From NCBI GenBank assembly GCA_051530055.1, contig CM121342.1:1984001-2048000 (forward strand): a stretch of DNA of 64,000 nt. The letters are read 5' to 3'. The translations under genes and the position numbers were made by a program. The notes under the pieces were generated by a model, which saw only the letters and a program-made list of their open reading frames with translations, was not told where the DNA came from and searched no databases. Source of the DNA: Neoechinorhynchus agilis. Taxonomy: Eukaryota > Acanthocephala. This document shows, piece by piece, positions 32,336-44,525 of the stretch; the stretch's first letter is position 1, and each line of letters opens with the position of its first letter.

Positions 32336-32480
32336 ACAAATTATTGTAAATGAGTATTTATTAAAGACGTTTCGAACCTCGTCGGGTTCATCATCAGTAT
32401 GTTTCGCTAATCATTTACCGGATGTAGACCTAAACAATAATTCCAATCATATTCCCCTCACATATCGACATTTTGCAAAT
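32336..32480 (-). repeat. Palindromic repeat, hammerhead-like family A, copy 3 (best)
   Basis: On the minus strand this copy reads ATTATTGTTTAGGTCTACAT, CCGGTAAATGATTAG, a CTGATGA box, GAACC-CGACGA-GGTTC, GAAACGTC, TTTAATAAATAC and TCATTTAC. GTAAATGA before the box pairs with TCATTTAC after it, giving the outer part of stem I. It supplies the reference for copies at 5197, 14517, 45287 and 61990. Confidence 0.85.
32366..32397 (-). ncRNA. Hammerhead-like core (family A)
   Basis: The core elements in order are CTGATGA, one extra T, stem II GAACC/GGTTC with loop CGACGA, GAAA, and a loopless two-pair stem III (AC with GT) before C, the expected cleavage base. A minimal stem III of this kind is known for hammerheads in Penelope-like elements. 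The extra base between box and stem II departs from the standard core, so I call it hammerhead-like, not a proven ribozyme. Confidence 0.45.
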
Positions 32481-32883
32481 TATGGTGATTTCATAATCAA
32501 AAATTTGATTGTTATAAAGAACCAATCATATTGAAGTGAAATGAATTGACAAAAAGTGCTTATTAATTATTATTTTATCAGTTTAACTTCTTTTAAAAAA
32601 GACGAAAGAAGCAACAAGCCAGCATATTGAGGTGATCGTTAGAAACTTGAACAGTGCAATTAAAATCAAGAGAAACTGAGAAGTATTCACAGATCCGATG
32701 GATATTTAAGGTCTTTCCTCGCGTTCGGCATCGAAAATGTAAAGGAATTTGCCATTAAATCGTAAGATCGCCGAACGTTCCCTTCTGTTCAAACGGTCTT
32801 TCTTAAAGGCGACACCGATGCAAGATATTCTCCACAGGTCAAAATATGACCTTGAAGAAGGCATTTTAACTCGTCTATTTAAT

Positions 32884-35800
32884 TCTTGATCATGTTTTTT
32901 ATATGGCGGAAAATTTAAAAGAATTTATTGATTTCTGATGTTGTAAATACTTGCAAACAACCTTGATAAACGCGTACAAGATTGTGCCGAAATATCGGAA
33001 TCAATAAACTCTTTTAATTTTTCAAGCATATAAAAAACATGAATAGTTCAATCTTCACTCCATTCTTGATTTCCCGTTTTTCTAGAATGGAATGCTCATT
33101 TTTTGTTTCTAATTTATCTCTGGTGACTTTTAGGCCTAAAGAAGTTCGACGAGACAGACGAAATATTGTGAAAGGGAATCAATAAATTCTTTTAATTTTT
33201 TACCGGCATGTAAAAAACATGAATAGTTCAATCTTCACTCCATTCAGGATTTCCCGTTTTTCTAGAATGGAATGTTCATTTTGTGTTTCTAATTTATCTC
33301 TGGTGACTTTTAGGCCCAAAGAAGTTCGACGAGACTGACGAAATATTGTGAAAGGGAATCAATGAATTCTTTTAATTTTTCACCGGCATATAAAAAATAT
33401 GAATAGTTCAATCTTCACTCCATTCTTGATTTCCCGTTTTTCTAGAATGGAATGTTCATTTTGTGTTTCTAATTTATCTCTGGTGACTTTTAGGCCTCAA
33501 GAAGTTCGACGAGACTGACGAAATATTGTGAAAGGGAATCAATAAACTCTTTTAATTTTTCACCGGCATATAAAAAACATGAATAGTTCAATCTTCACTC
33601 CATTCTTGATTTCCCGTTTTTCTAGAATGGAATGTTCATTTTGTGTTTCTAATTTATCTCTGGTGACTTTTAGGCCTAAAGAAGTTCGACGAGACGGACG
33701 AAATATTGTGAAAGGGAATCAATAAACTCTTTTAATTTTTCACCGGCATATAAAAAACATGAATAGTTCAATCTTCACCCCATTCAGGATTTCCCGTTTT
33801 TCTAGAATGGAATGTTCATTTTGTGTTTCTAATTTATCTCTGGTGACTTTTAGGCCAAAAGAAGTTCGACGAGACGGACGAAATATTGTGAAAGGGAATC
33901 AATGAATTCTTTTAATTTTTCACCAAGCATATAAAAAACATGAATAGTTCAATCTTCACTCCATTCAGGATTTCCCGTTTTTCTAGAATGGAATCGTTAT
34001 TTTGTGTTTCTAATTTGTCTCTGGTGACTTTTAGGCCTAAAGAAGTTCGACGAGACGGACGAAATATTGTGAAAGGGAATCAATGAATTCTTTTAATTTT
34101 TCACCGGCATATAAAAAACATGAATAGTTCAATCTTCACTCCATTTAAAAGTTTCCCGTTTTTTCTAGAATGGAATGTTCATTTTGTGTTTCTAATTTAT
34201 CTCCGGTGACTTTTAGGCCTAAAGAAGTTCGACGAGACGGACGAAATATTGTGAAAGGGAATCAATAAATTCTTTTAATTTTTCACCGGCATATAAAAAA
34301 AATGAATAGTTCAATCTTCACTCCATTCTTGATTTCCCGTTTTTCTAGAATGGAATGTTCATTTTGTGTTTCTAATTTATCTCTGGTGACTTTTGAGCCT
34401 AAAAGTTCGACGAGACGGACGAAATATTGTGAAAGGGAATCAATGAATTCTTTTAATTTTTTCACCGGCATATAAAAAACATGAATAGTTCGTCTTCACT
34501 CATTAGGATTTCCCGTTTTTTCTAGAATGGAATGTTCATTTTGTGTTTCTAATTTATCTCTGGTGACTTTTAGGCCTAAAGAAGGTCGACGAGACGGACG
34601 AAATGATATTGTGAAAGGGAATCAATGAATTCTTTTAATTTTCACAAGCATATAAAAAACATGAATAGTTCAATCTTCACTCCATTCTTGATTTCCCGTT
34701 TTTCTAGAATGGAATGTTCATTTTGTGTTTCTAATTTATCTCTGGTGACTTTTAGGCCGAAAGAAGTTCGACGAGACGGACGAAATATTGTGAAAGGGAA
34801 TCAATGAATTCTTTTAATTTTTCACCGGCATATAAAAAACATGAATAGTTCAATCTTCACTCCATTCTTGATTTCCCGTTTTTCTAGAATGGAATGTTCA
34901 TTTTGTGTTTCTAATTTATCTCTGGTGACTTTTAGGCCTAAAGAAGTTCGACGAGACGGACGAAATATTGTGAAAGGGAATCATTGAATTCTTTTAATTT
35001 TTCACCGGCATATAAAAAACATGAATAGTTCGATCTTCACTCCATTCTTGATTTCCCGTTTTTCTAGAATGGAATGTTCATTTTGTGTTTCTAATTTATC
35101 TCCGGTGACTTTTAGGCCTATAGAAGTTCGACGAGACGGACGAAATATTGTGAAAGGGAATCATTGAATTCTTTCAATTTTTCACCGACATATAAAAAAC
35201 ATGAATAGTTCAATCTTCACTCCATTCTTGATTTCCCGTTTTTCTAGAATGGAATGTTCATTTTGTGTTTCTAATTTATCTCTGGTGACTTTTAGGCCGA
35301 AAGAAGTTCGACGAGACGGACGAAATATTGTGAAAGGGAATCAATGAATTCTTTTAATTTTTCACCGGCATATAAAAAACATGAATAGTTCAATCTTCAC
35401 TCCATTCTTGATTTCCCGTTTTCTAGAATGGAATGTTCATTTTGTGTTTCTAATTTATCTCTGGTTACTTTTAGGCCTAAAGAATCGACGAGACGGACGA
35501 AATATTGTGAAGAGATCAATGAATTCTTTTAATTTTTCACCGGCATATAAAAAATATGAATAGTTCAATCTTCACTCCATTCTTGATTCCCGTTTTTCTA
35601 GAATGGAATGTTCATTTTGTGTTTCTAATTTATCTCTGGTGACTTTTAGGCCTAAAGAAGTTCGACGAGACGGACGAAATATTGTGAAAGGGAATCAATA
35701 AACTCTTTTAATTTTTAACCGGCATATAAAAAACATGAATAGTTCAATCTTCACTCCATTCAGGATTTCCGGTTTTTCTAGAATGGAATGTTCATTTTGT

Positions 35801-38800
35801 GTTTCTAATTTATCTCCGGTGACTTTTAGGCTTAAAGAAGTTCGACGAGACGGACGAAATATTGTGAAAGGGAATCAATAAATTCTTTTAATTTTTCACC
35901 GGCATATAAAAAACATGAATAGTTCAATCTTCCCACTTCCATTCAGGATTTCCCGTTTTTCTAGAATGGAATGTTCATTTTGTGTTTCTAATTTATCTCT
36001 GGTGACTTTTAGGCCAAAAGAAGTTCGACGAGACGGACGAAATATTGTGAAAGGGAATCAATGAATTCTTTTAATTTTTCACCGGCATATAAAAAACATG
36101 AATAGTTCAATCTTCACTCCATTCTTGATTTCCCGTTTTTCTAGAATGGAATGTTCATTTTGTGTTTCTAATCTATCTCCGGTGACTTTTAGGCCTAAAG
36201 AAGTTCGACGAGACGGACGAAATATTGTGAAAGGGAATCAATTAATTCTTTTAATTTTTCACCGGCATATAAAAAATATGAATAGTTCAATCTTCACTCC
36301 ATTCTTGATTTCCCGTTTTTCTACAATGGAATGTTCATTTTGTGTTTCTAATTTATCTCCGGTGACTTTTAGGCCTAAAGAAGTTCGACGAGACGGACGA
36401 AATATTGTGAAAGGGAATCAATTAATTCTTTTTATTTTTCACCGGCATATAAAAAACATGAATAGTTCGATCTTCACTCCATTCTTGATTTCCCGTTTTT
36501 CTAGAATGGAATGTTCATTTTGTGTTTCTAATTTATCTCTGGTGACTTTTAGGCCTAAAGAAGTTCGACGAGACGGACGAAATATTGTGAATGGGAATCA
36601 TTGAATTCTTTTAATTTTTCACCGTCATATAAAAAATATGAATAGTTCGATCTTCACTCCATTCTTGATTTCCCGTTTTTCTAGGATGGAATGTTCATTT
36701 TGTGTTTCTAATTTATCTCTGGTGACTTTTAGGCCTAAAGAAGGTCGACGAGACGGACGAAATATTGTGAAAGGGAATCAATGAATTCTTTTAGTTTTTC
36801 ACCGGCATATAAAAAATATGAATAGTTCAATCTTCACTCCATTCTTGATTTCCCGTTTTTCTAGAATGGAATGTTCATTTTGTGTTTCTAATTTATCTCT
36901 GGTGACTTTTCGGCCTAAAGAAGTTCGACGAGACGGACGAAATATTGTGAAAGGGAATCAATGAATTCTTTTAATTTTTCACCGGCATATAAAAAATATG
37001 AATAGTTCAATCTTCACTCCATTCTTGATCTCCCGTTTTTCTAGAATGGAATGTTCATTTTGTGTTTCTAATTTATCTCTGGTGACTTTTAGGCCTAAAG
37101 AAGTTCGACGAGACGGACGAAATATTGTGAAAGGGAATCAATGAATTCTTTTAATTATTCACCGGCATATAAAAAACATGAATGATTCAAATACTTCACT
37201 CGTTCTTGAATTTGTTTTCTAGATGGGTCATTTGTTTGTGTTTTCCAATTTCTCTGGTGACTTTGAGCTAAAGGTTCATTTTTGAGACGGACGAAATATT
37301 GTGAAAGGGAATCAATGAATTCTTTTAATTTTTCACCGGCATATAAAAAACATGAATAGTTCAATCTTCACTCCATTCTTGATTTCCCGTTTTTCTAGAA
37401 TGGAATGTTCATTTTGTGTTTCTAATTTATCTCTGGTGACTTTTAGGCCAAAAGAAGTTCGACGAGACGGACGAAATATTGTGAAAGGGAATCAATGAAT
37501 TCTTTTAATTTTTCACCGGCATATAAAAAACATGAATAGTTCAATCTTCACTCCATTCTTGATTTCCCGTTTTTCTAGAATGGAATGTTCATTTTGTGTT
37601 TCTAATTTATCTCCGGTGACTTTTAGGCCTAAAGAAGTTCGACGAGACGGACGAAATATTGTGAAAGGGAATCAAAAATTCTTTTAATTTTTCACCGGCA
37701 TATAAAAAACATGAATAGTTCAATCTTCACTCCATTCTTGATTTCCCGTTTTTCTAGAATGGAATGTTCATTTTGTGTTTCTAATTTATCTCTGGTGACT
37801 TTTAGGCCTAAAGAAGTTCGACGAGACGGACGAAATATTGTGAAAGGGAATCAATAAATTCTTTTAATTTTTCACCGGCATATAAAAAACATGAATAGTT
37901 CAATCTTCACTCCATTCTTGATTTCCCGTTTTTCTAGAATGGAATGTTCATTTTGTGTTTCTAATTTATCTCTGGTGACTTTTAGCCCAAAGAAGTTCGA
38001 CGAGACGGACGAAATATTGTGAAAGGGAATCAATGAATTCTTTTAATTTTTCACCGGCATATAAAAAATATGAATAGTTCAATCTTCACTCCATTCTTGA
38101 TTTCCCGTTTTTCTAGAATGGAATGTTCATTTTGTGTTTCTAATTTATCTCCGGTGACTTTTAGGCCTAAAGAAGTTCGACGAGACGGACGAAATATTGT
38201 GAAAGGGAATCAATGAATTCTTTTAATTTTTCACCGGCATATAAAAAATATGAATAGTTCAATCTTCACTCCATTCTTGATTTCCCGTTTTTCTAGAATG
38301 GAATGTTCATTTTGTGTTTCTAATTTATCTCTGGTGACTTTTAGGCCTAAAGAAGTTCGACGAGACGGACGAAATATTGTGAAAGGGAATCAATGAATTC
38401 TTTTAATTTTTCACCGGCATATAAAAAACATGAATAGTTCGAATCTTCACTCCATTCTTGATTTCCCGTTTTTCTAGAATGGAATGTTCATTTTGTGTTT
38501 CTAATTTATCTCTGGTGACTTTTAGGCCTAAAGAAGTTCGACGAGACGGACGAAATATTGTGAAAGGGAATCAATGAATTCTTTTAATTTTTCACCGGCA
38601 TATAAAAAATATGAATAGTTCAATCTTCACTCCATTCTTGATTTCCCGTTTTTCTAGAATGGAATGTTCATTTTGTGTTTCTAATTTATCTCTGGTGACT
38701 TTTAGGCCTAAAGAAGTTCGACGAGACGGACGAAATATTGTGAAAGGGAATCAATGAATTCTTTTAATTTTTCACCGGCATATAAAAAACATGAATAGTT

Positions 38801-39878
38801 CAATCTTCACTCCATTCTGATTTCCCGTTTTTCTAGAATGGAATGTTCATTTTGTGTTTCTAATTTATCTCTGGTGACTTTTAGGCCTAAAGAAGTTCGA
38901 CGAGACGGACGAAATATTGTGAAAGGAATCAATGAATTCTTTTAATTTTTCACCGGCATATAAAAAATATGAATAGTTCAATCTTCACTCCATTCTTGAT
39001 TTCCCGTTTTTCTAGAATGGAATGTTCATTTTGTGTTTCTAATTTATCTCTGGTGACTTTTAGGCCTAAAGAAGTTCGACGAGACGGACGAAATATTGTG
39101 AAAGGGAATCAATGAATTCTTTTAATTTTTCACCGGCATATAAAAAATATGAATAGTTCAATCTTCACTCCATTCTTGATTTCCCGTTTTTCTAGAATGG
39201 AATGTTCATTTTGTGTTTCTAATTTATCTCTGGTGACTTTTAGGCCTAAAGAAGTTCGACGAGACGGACGAAATATTGTGAAAGGGAATCAATAGTTCGA
39301 TCTTTCACAATTCTTTTAATTTTTCACCGGCATATAAAAAATATGAATAGTTCGATCTTCACTCCATTCTTGATTTCCCGTTTTTCTAGAATGGAATGTT
39401 CATTTTGTGTTTCTAATTTATCTCTGGTGACTTTTAGGCCTAAAGAAGTTCGACGAGACGGACGAAATATTGTGAAAGGGAATCAATGAATTCTTTTAAT
39501 TTTTCACCGGCATATAAAAAATATGAATAGTTCAATCTTCACTCCATTCTTGATTTCCCGTTTTTCTAGAATGGAATGTTCATTTTGTGTTTCTAATTTA
39601 TCTCTGGTGACTTTTAGGCCTAAAGAAGTTCGACGAGACGGACGAAATATTGTGAAAGGGAATCAATAAATTCTTTTAATTTTTCACCGGCATATAAAAA
39701 ACATGAATAGTTCAATCTTCACTCCATTCTTGATTTCCCGTTTTTCTAGAATGGAATGTTCATTTTGTGTTTCTAATTTATCTCTGGTGACTTTTAGGCC
39801 TAAAGAAGTTCGACGAGACGGACGAAATATTGTGAAAGGGAATCAATGAATTCTTTTAATTTTTCACCGGCATATAAA
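32884..39878 (+). repeat. 180-bp satellite array, about 38 monomers
   Basis: From about 33000 to 39878 a 180-bp unit repeats head to tail about 38 times, mostly with very high identity; landmarks are CATATAAAAAACATGAATAG, TTTTCTAGAATGGAATGTTC, CTCTGGTGACTTTTAGGCC and GACGAGACGGACGAAATATT. Divergent monomers occur at the left edge, near 34440-34520, 35480-35520 and 37180-37300, and a junction scar lies at 39293-39315. At the left edge a partial unit stands in inverted orientation (32884-32935). The array stops abruptly inside a unit at CATATAAAA. Because 180 is a multiple of three, several monomers read as 60-codon repeated frames, but frequent indels and stops make coding unlikely. Each monomer holds a hammerhead-like core (see findings). 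Confidence 0.97.
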
Positions 39879-40398
39879 ATAATCTATATTTCTAATCACC
39901 AAACAAAAATACATAAGGAAGGCGTAAGACGTCCCTAGATGGACAGTAGGTAAATAAGGGTTGTGAGAGAGGTAAATAACAAACGGTCTATTTAATTATA
40001 AATTTTCCGATTGACGAATGTGGTTGCTTCTCTTATTTAACATCATTTGTCAAGTTTTCATGAAACGCGTATCTACGTTTATTTCCTTCATTTTCATTAA
40101 TTGTAGGTAAGATTTTTGATAGAAAATTTAAAAGTTCGGACGTGGATATATTTAAAAAATAACAATTGAACTGTGGAGACGTAGACGAGAAAGAGACTGC
40201 GAAAAGGATTTTTTGTCTAGAACACGGGGTTAAATCAGTGTACTTTTGTTCTCTTATGGGAATCTAGATAAAAAGAAACTTTGAAGTTTGCCACATAATT
40301 CATCCAATCCAAAAAGAATTTTGCACGATAGTATGAGCGGTAACCCATAATCGCGCGAATTCGTATTTATTTTTGGTATGGAGACTATATTGCACGTA
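39879..40398. other. Spacer between satellite and ANKRD13-like gene
   Basis: No repeat or RNA gene seen. The upper part is the 3' region of the ANKRD13-like gene. Confidence 0.5.
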
Positions 40399-42533
40399 TC
40401 AGAAATCAACCAAACCTCCAAGTGGGAAGTCGTAAGTCTGTTTATAGTGATCCGGGATGTGGAATATTTCATCGTCAATTTCTGGATTAATCGTAATTTC
40501 TTGAAATGTAACAATGGCTCGTAAGACCGTGATAAGTGGAATCTCTAAAAACATAATGGAAAATAATTGAATATTAATTAAATCTTACCGATTCTCATTG
40601 GAAAGCCGTATTCCTCAATCAACCCAATAAAGTATTTGAGTCGCTTAAAGTGCTTTAGTGATACAAACGGTTCTATGATATTTATAAAGTCTTTCACCGA
40701 GAAGTCCGATTCCTCTGCCTAAATAGAAGAATTTGTTATTTTATTTAAACTAATCAAAACTTACTGCTGCGAATTCAAGGGACATGGGTGTCTCTACAAT
40801 TCTCCGTTTTAGCTGTCGTCCTATGGTTGAAAAATAATCTTCGGATTCTAAATACTGGGTAAATGTAGCGCCAGTCTCCGTGTGTGGAGGACAATCCGGA
40901 ATGTTGACCGGATATTGTGGTTGACTTTCAAATATGTCTCCATTCCCAGAGGCTATCTCCTTTTCGATATATTTGATTTGATTCTCTCGATTTTCCAATA
41001 TATCCGAGGATAAATGTTCTTGTCTATTTCAATATAAATTAAGGGTATATTACACCAAGAACAGTTTAAGATTTACCTTATTATGGAAATAAAACGCGCA
41101 TTTTCTATTCAAAGGTTCTCATTTTAAAGTGATTTCATATATTAAATTCTGAAGTTTTTGGCGGATTTGGCTGAATCGACAAATATTGGTCAAATGTGTT
41201 CAGGAATTAAAGGGATCTAAAAAGTCTGCAAAAATTCGTCAAAAATTTATGGAAAAAATAATACATTGATTCGTTTTTGTAATTTGCCTAGAATATTCCA
41301 AAAAGTGTGATAAAATACTGCCAGATGCAAATCGAAAACTAACCAATGAGCATCATGATAAATTTTCTACATTTCTAATTGGCTAATTTTACAAAGCGAA
41401 TTTCATTCTTTTTGGTTATACTTTTTTGGATTTTTATTTTCGTCGCGACGGTTAAAAACTAGAGAACCTGTGATATAATGATTTACATTGGCATGTTTTT
41501 CCACCTATGGTCAGAATTTTGGGATGTTTAGTAAAGAAGCCAGTCATGACATCATGAATCTCGGCATCATCCATGACAAATCGAAGTGTCATTAGATCAT
41601 TGCTCATTAGACCATCGATCTCATTATTATTGAATTCTTCGCTTATTTTCTAAAGAAATCAAACTGCGTATTCGTTTTCTATTCTTCAATAACCTTATTT
41701 TTGTCGTCATCAGAGACAACATAAATCTGTTTTTTATGATCGACAAAAATTGGTTGAATGTCACCAGGTTTCTCTGTATCAACGATGATCGAAATATCGC
41801 TTGGTTTCTTTAGGAAGTATGTTGTAAATGAATCAAGACACGGAATGGTCGTATCGACCCTGTAAATGTAGAAATTTATGATTTACGCACAAATCTGAAA
41901 ACGAAAAACCTTATTTTCGCTCCTTTTTTACGAATGAGGCACACATCAGAAGGAAGAAAATTGGATAACAGCGGAATCCACGTTTTAAATTCCCAATTGA
42001 GTTTTATTTGAATATCCGGTGTCGTAATGAATGCATTTTTTACCTTATCTCGAATATCCGCATTTTTCTGTATCATTTGGTTGAACATCTCTTCGAAGAT
42101 TAGTTTTACTTTTTGAATTAAAGTAAGACGATAGAGTGGTTTACAAGATATCTAACATACTGTTTTCGCGTTTCCCATAAGAAATTGCTTCCTCCAACGC
42201 GTGACATTTGAGGTTATTGTTAGTTCGCACCTTTGCACCATGCTTCAGCAACCATTTTACGGCTCCTTTTAAGCGCTTTTAATTAAAGATTAAATCACAA
42301 GAAAATCTTACCTGTCCGACCGAGAATCGCGGCTAAATGGAGTGCTGTGTTACCGTGATTGTCTTTCAAATTAATAATTTCCACAATTTGCTCGTCGCTA
42401 AGATCTAGCTCACTTTCAGGGTGAAGAGTGTCATTAAACACCATCCAGTGCAATGGATACTTTTCGTGTGGTGTCTGACTATATAATAAATAAAAATTCT
42501 GATCGGGAATCATGGCGAGCATAGTTACCTCAT
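40399..42533 (-). CDS. ANKRD13-like ankyrin-repeat protein
   Basis: Nine coding exons by eye: 42533-42529, 42478-42312, 42265-42162, about 42109-41910, 41859-41694, 41649-41468, 41023-40765, 40718-40589 and 40544-40399, giving about 452 residues. The N-terminus has ankyrin repeats (YPLHWMV, NLKDNHGNTALHLAAILGRT, WLLKHGAKVRTNNN). Then comes the family block WEFKTWIPLLSNFLPSDVC with KKGAKIRVDTT, and later EEYGFPMRI-EIPLITVLRAIVTF, matching the ANKRD13 KIEIPLFHVLNARITF signature. ANKRD13 proteins bind ubiquitinated membrane cargo at endosomes through C-terminal UIMs; this copy ends at GGLVDF soon after the core, so the UIM tail is missing. The first coding exon is only 5 nt (ATG AG). The exon 3/4 junction is one base out of frame with the standard GT/AG pair (42161/42109), which may be an assembly error, an unusual splice or a recent mutation; all other junctions keep frame. 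Confidence 0.9.
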
Positions 42534-44461
42534 GTGTACAAAAAGGTCAATTAACGATAGAAAATATGCGAAGTCTGAAAAATATGAGGTTCTAACTCAT
42601 GTATTTTCGACCATCCAAGACGTAGCTATTAAGTTTCGCTAAGATTTTAGAAATTTCAATCACCAAATGTACTTGTGATAGGATTTTAGTTTTTCAATGC
42701 CACTCATCTTAAATCCTCATCGAAAAATTTATCCTTTTTGTATAAAATACAGAGCCAATAAATGCGAAATTGATATTTTTCATGTAACGCTTTCATTTTT
42801 GAATATCGAGTTTCGTCAACACTGAGCATTTTGACTTATCACAATAATAAACATCAAAAATTTACCAATTTTATACAAAGTAACCAACTAATTAAATCGA
42901 AATTGAGGTAAGCAATCTTTTTAAAGGACGCTTTAATTTTTCAATTTTTTTGAGGGCGTTCTACTACTTGCTTGCAACACTTTTTCTTGAACTCAGCATT
43001 ACGATCTTAAAACCTACTTAAAAGGTTAATAAAAATGGCTTCCCCTTGATTCGTAAAGGCTTAAATTAATCGGACGTAATATTGGATCTCTTCTTTATCA
43101 TCCTAGCTAACCGAAATAGATTTTCCGCTGTTTTCCTATCACCCAATTGAGTTAAAAAAATTAGTGTTAGCGCAACCACCGCAAAATTAAAAGCGAAATT
43201 TTCACGAAAAGTTGCGGTACAGAGAATACCTGAACTTTTAAAGTTTGATATATTCCGAAAAATCGTAGTTTCTAAAATCAAATGACTCGTCCTGATAGCA
43301 AAGTATCACGTCGTCGATAGTTCGATTTAACACAATCCCACATTCTCAGTAGATGGCAGTTTTTTAGAACTTTACAGCGTTGGAAGTGTGCTCGCTTTAA
43401 CAAAGAGATAAAATCGAGATTTTAACAGATAGATGATTTTGTTCAAAAAACTTAATTGTGGACGGATCGCTAATTTCTTCAGATCGCCGTGTCTTTTCTT
43501 TTCGAGAGAAGTTTAGCCTGAATTTTAAAGACAACTGGAAAGTGCTTGCATTATAAAAGCTATCATTGCCGTTCTAAAGAACTTCTTTGAGGCAATTAAA
43601 AAACGAAAATCATACCTTTGCTATATACTAAAAAATTTTTTTTTGTTGCCTAGCTCTATTATCAAATATTATCGAAAAATAAAATTTCATTTCCTTCTTT
43701 CTTGAGTACCGTTCATACAGTATTTGAGATTTTTTAAACCAAATTGATCGAATGTAAGTTAAAAATCGAAGGCCATTTTACTCCATTTGGTGTTCCTCTT
43801 TGTAACGTCAATTTTGAACTACAAGTGAAGTTGCGTGGTGTTTTAGGCAGTAACAATCAAAAGGTGGATTGCTTGCCTACAAAAAGTATTTTTCAAGCGT
43901 GATGAATAAAACATTTTTGAGGTTCAGTGGGTACCGTTTAAGAATGTCTTTGTCAGCGTTGTTGCAAAGCGAATGACATAGAACGAATGCGCAGTCTCAG
44001 ATGACATCCTAACGCACAATTGTGTTTGAAGGAACGACCAAAAAGGCTCAGAAAGCCCATTCAGACAAACGAAGATTGTGGAGAACGTGATGGATCGCAG
44101 TTTCTTCGTATTCGTTCCAGTCGATCATGCTAATTTGAAGAGTTTCACCTGCTTGCGACGTACATTTTAATACTAAAAGGACATAAGACGAAACCTTCTT
44201 CAGTATGAACTTTACCTAAAGAAATTAGGAGAATGGATTCATTTATTATTCCTTTTTAATCATGTACAACAAAAAAGATTTGTCAGTTCACGATTTTAGC
44301 TCATTTCGAAGTTGCGCGGCGCAATCGAATTCTATGAGTTGAGTTACTAAGAAAAATGTATTTTACATTACCTTAAAATATTTCTATGGGAGGCAAAATA
44401 TAAAGCATCAAGTATCTTCGACGAAGTTTGTTGTGTAGATTTTTAAAAATTGATTACTCGC
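42534..44461. other. Gene-poor AT-rich stretch
   Basis: A 71-codon minus frame (43281-43066) with a hydrophobic centre is open but unrecognised. The part 43980-44170 is less AT-rich and may be a transposon relic, but I cannot name it. Confidence 0.45.
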
Positions 44462-44525
44462 CTGAAAAAGTCCGAAGAGACGGACGAAAAATTGTGAAAG
44501 GGAATTGATAAATTAATTTCAATAT
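44462..44525 (+). repeat. Dispersed relative of the satellite core
   Basis: The sequence CTGAAAAAGTCCG, AAGAGACGGACGAAAAATTG, TGAAAGGGAATTGATAAATT matches the satellite segment from CTAAAGAAGTTCG to GGGAATCAATAAATT. It lies 4.6 kb outside the array. It keeps CTGA and the fully paired stem GTCCG/CGGAC, both altered in the array. Confidence 0.8.

Noticed and set aside
36098-36604. A 168-codon frame and similar ones inside the satellite
   Set aside because: The unit is 180 bp, so any frame open in one monomer repeats; neighbouring monomers break it by indels and stops. There is no sign of coding selection.
32884-39878. A CRISPR array
   Set aside because: The repeat is a contiguous 180-bp tandem unit without variable spacers, in an intron-bearing eukaryotic genome.
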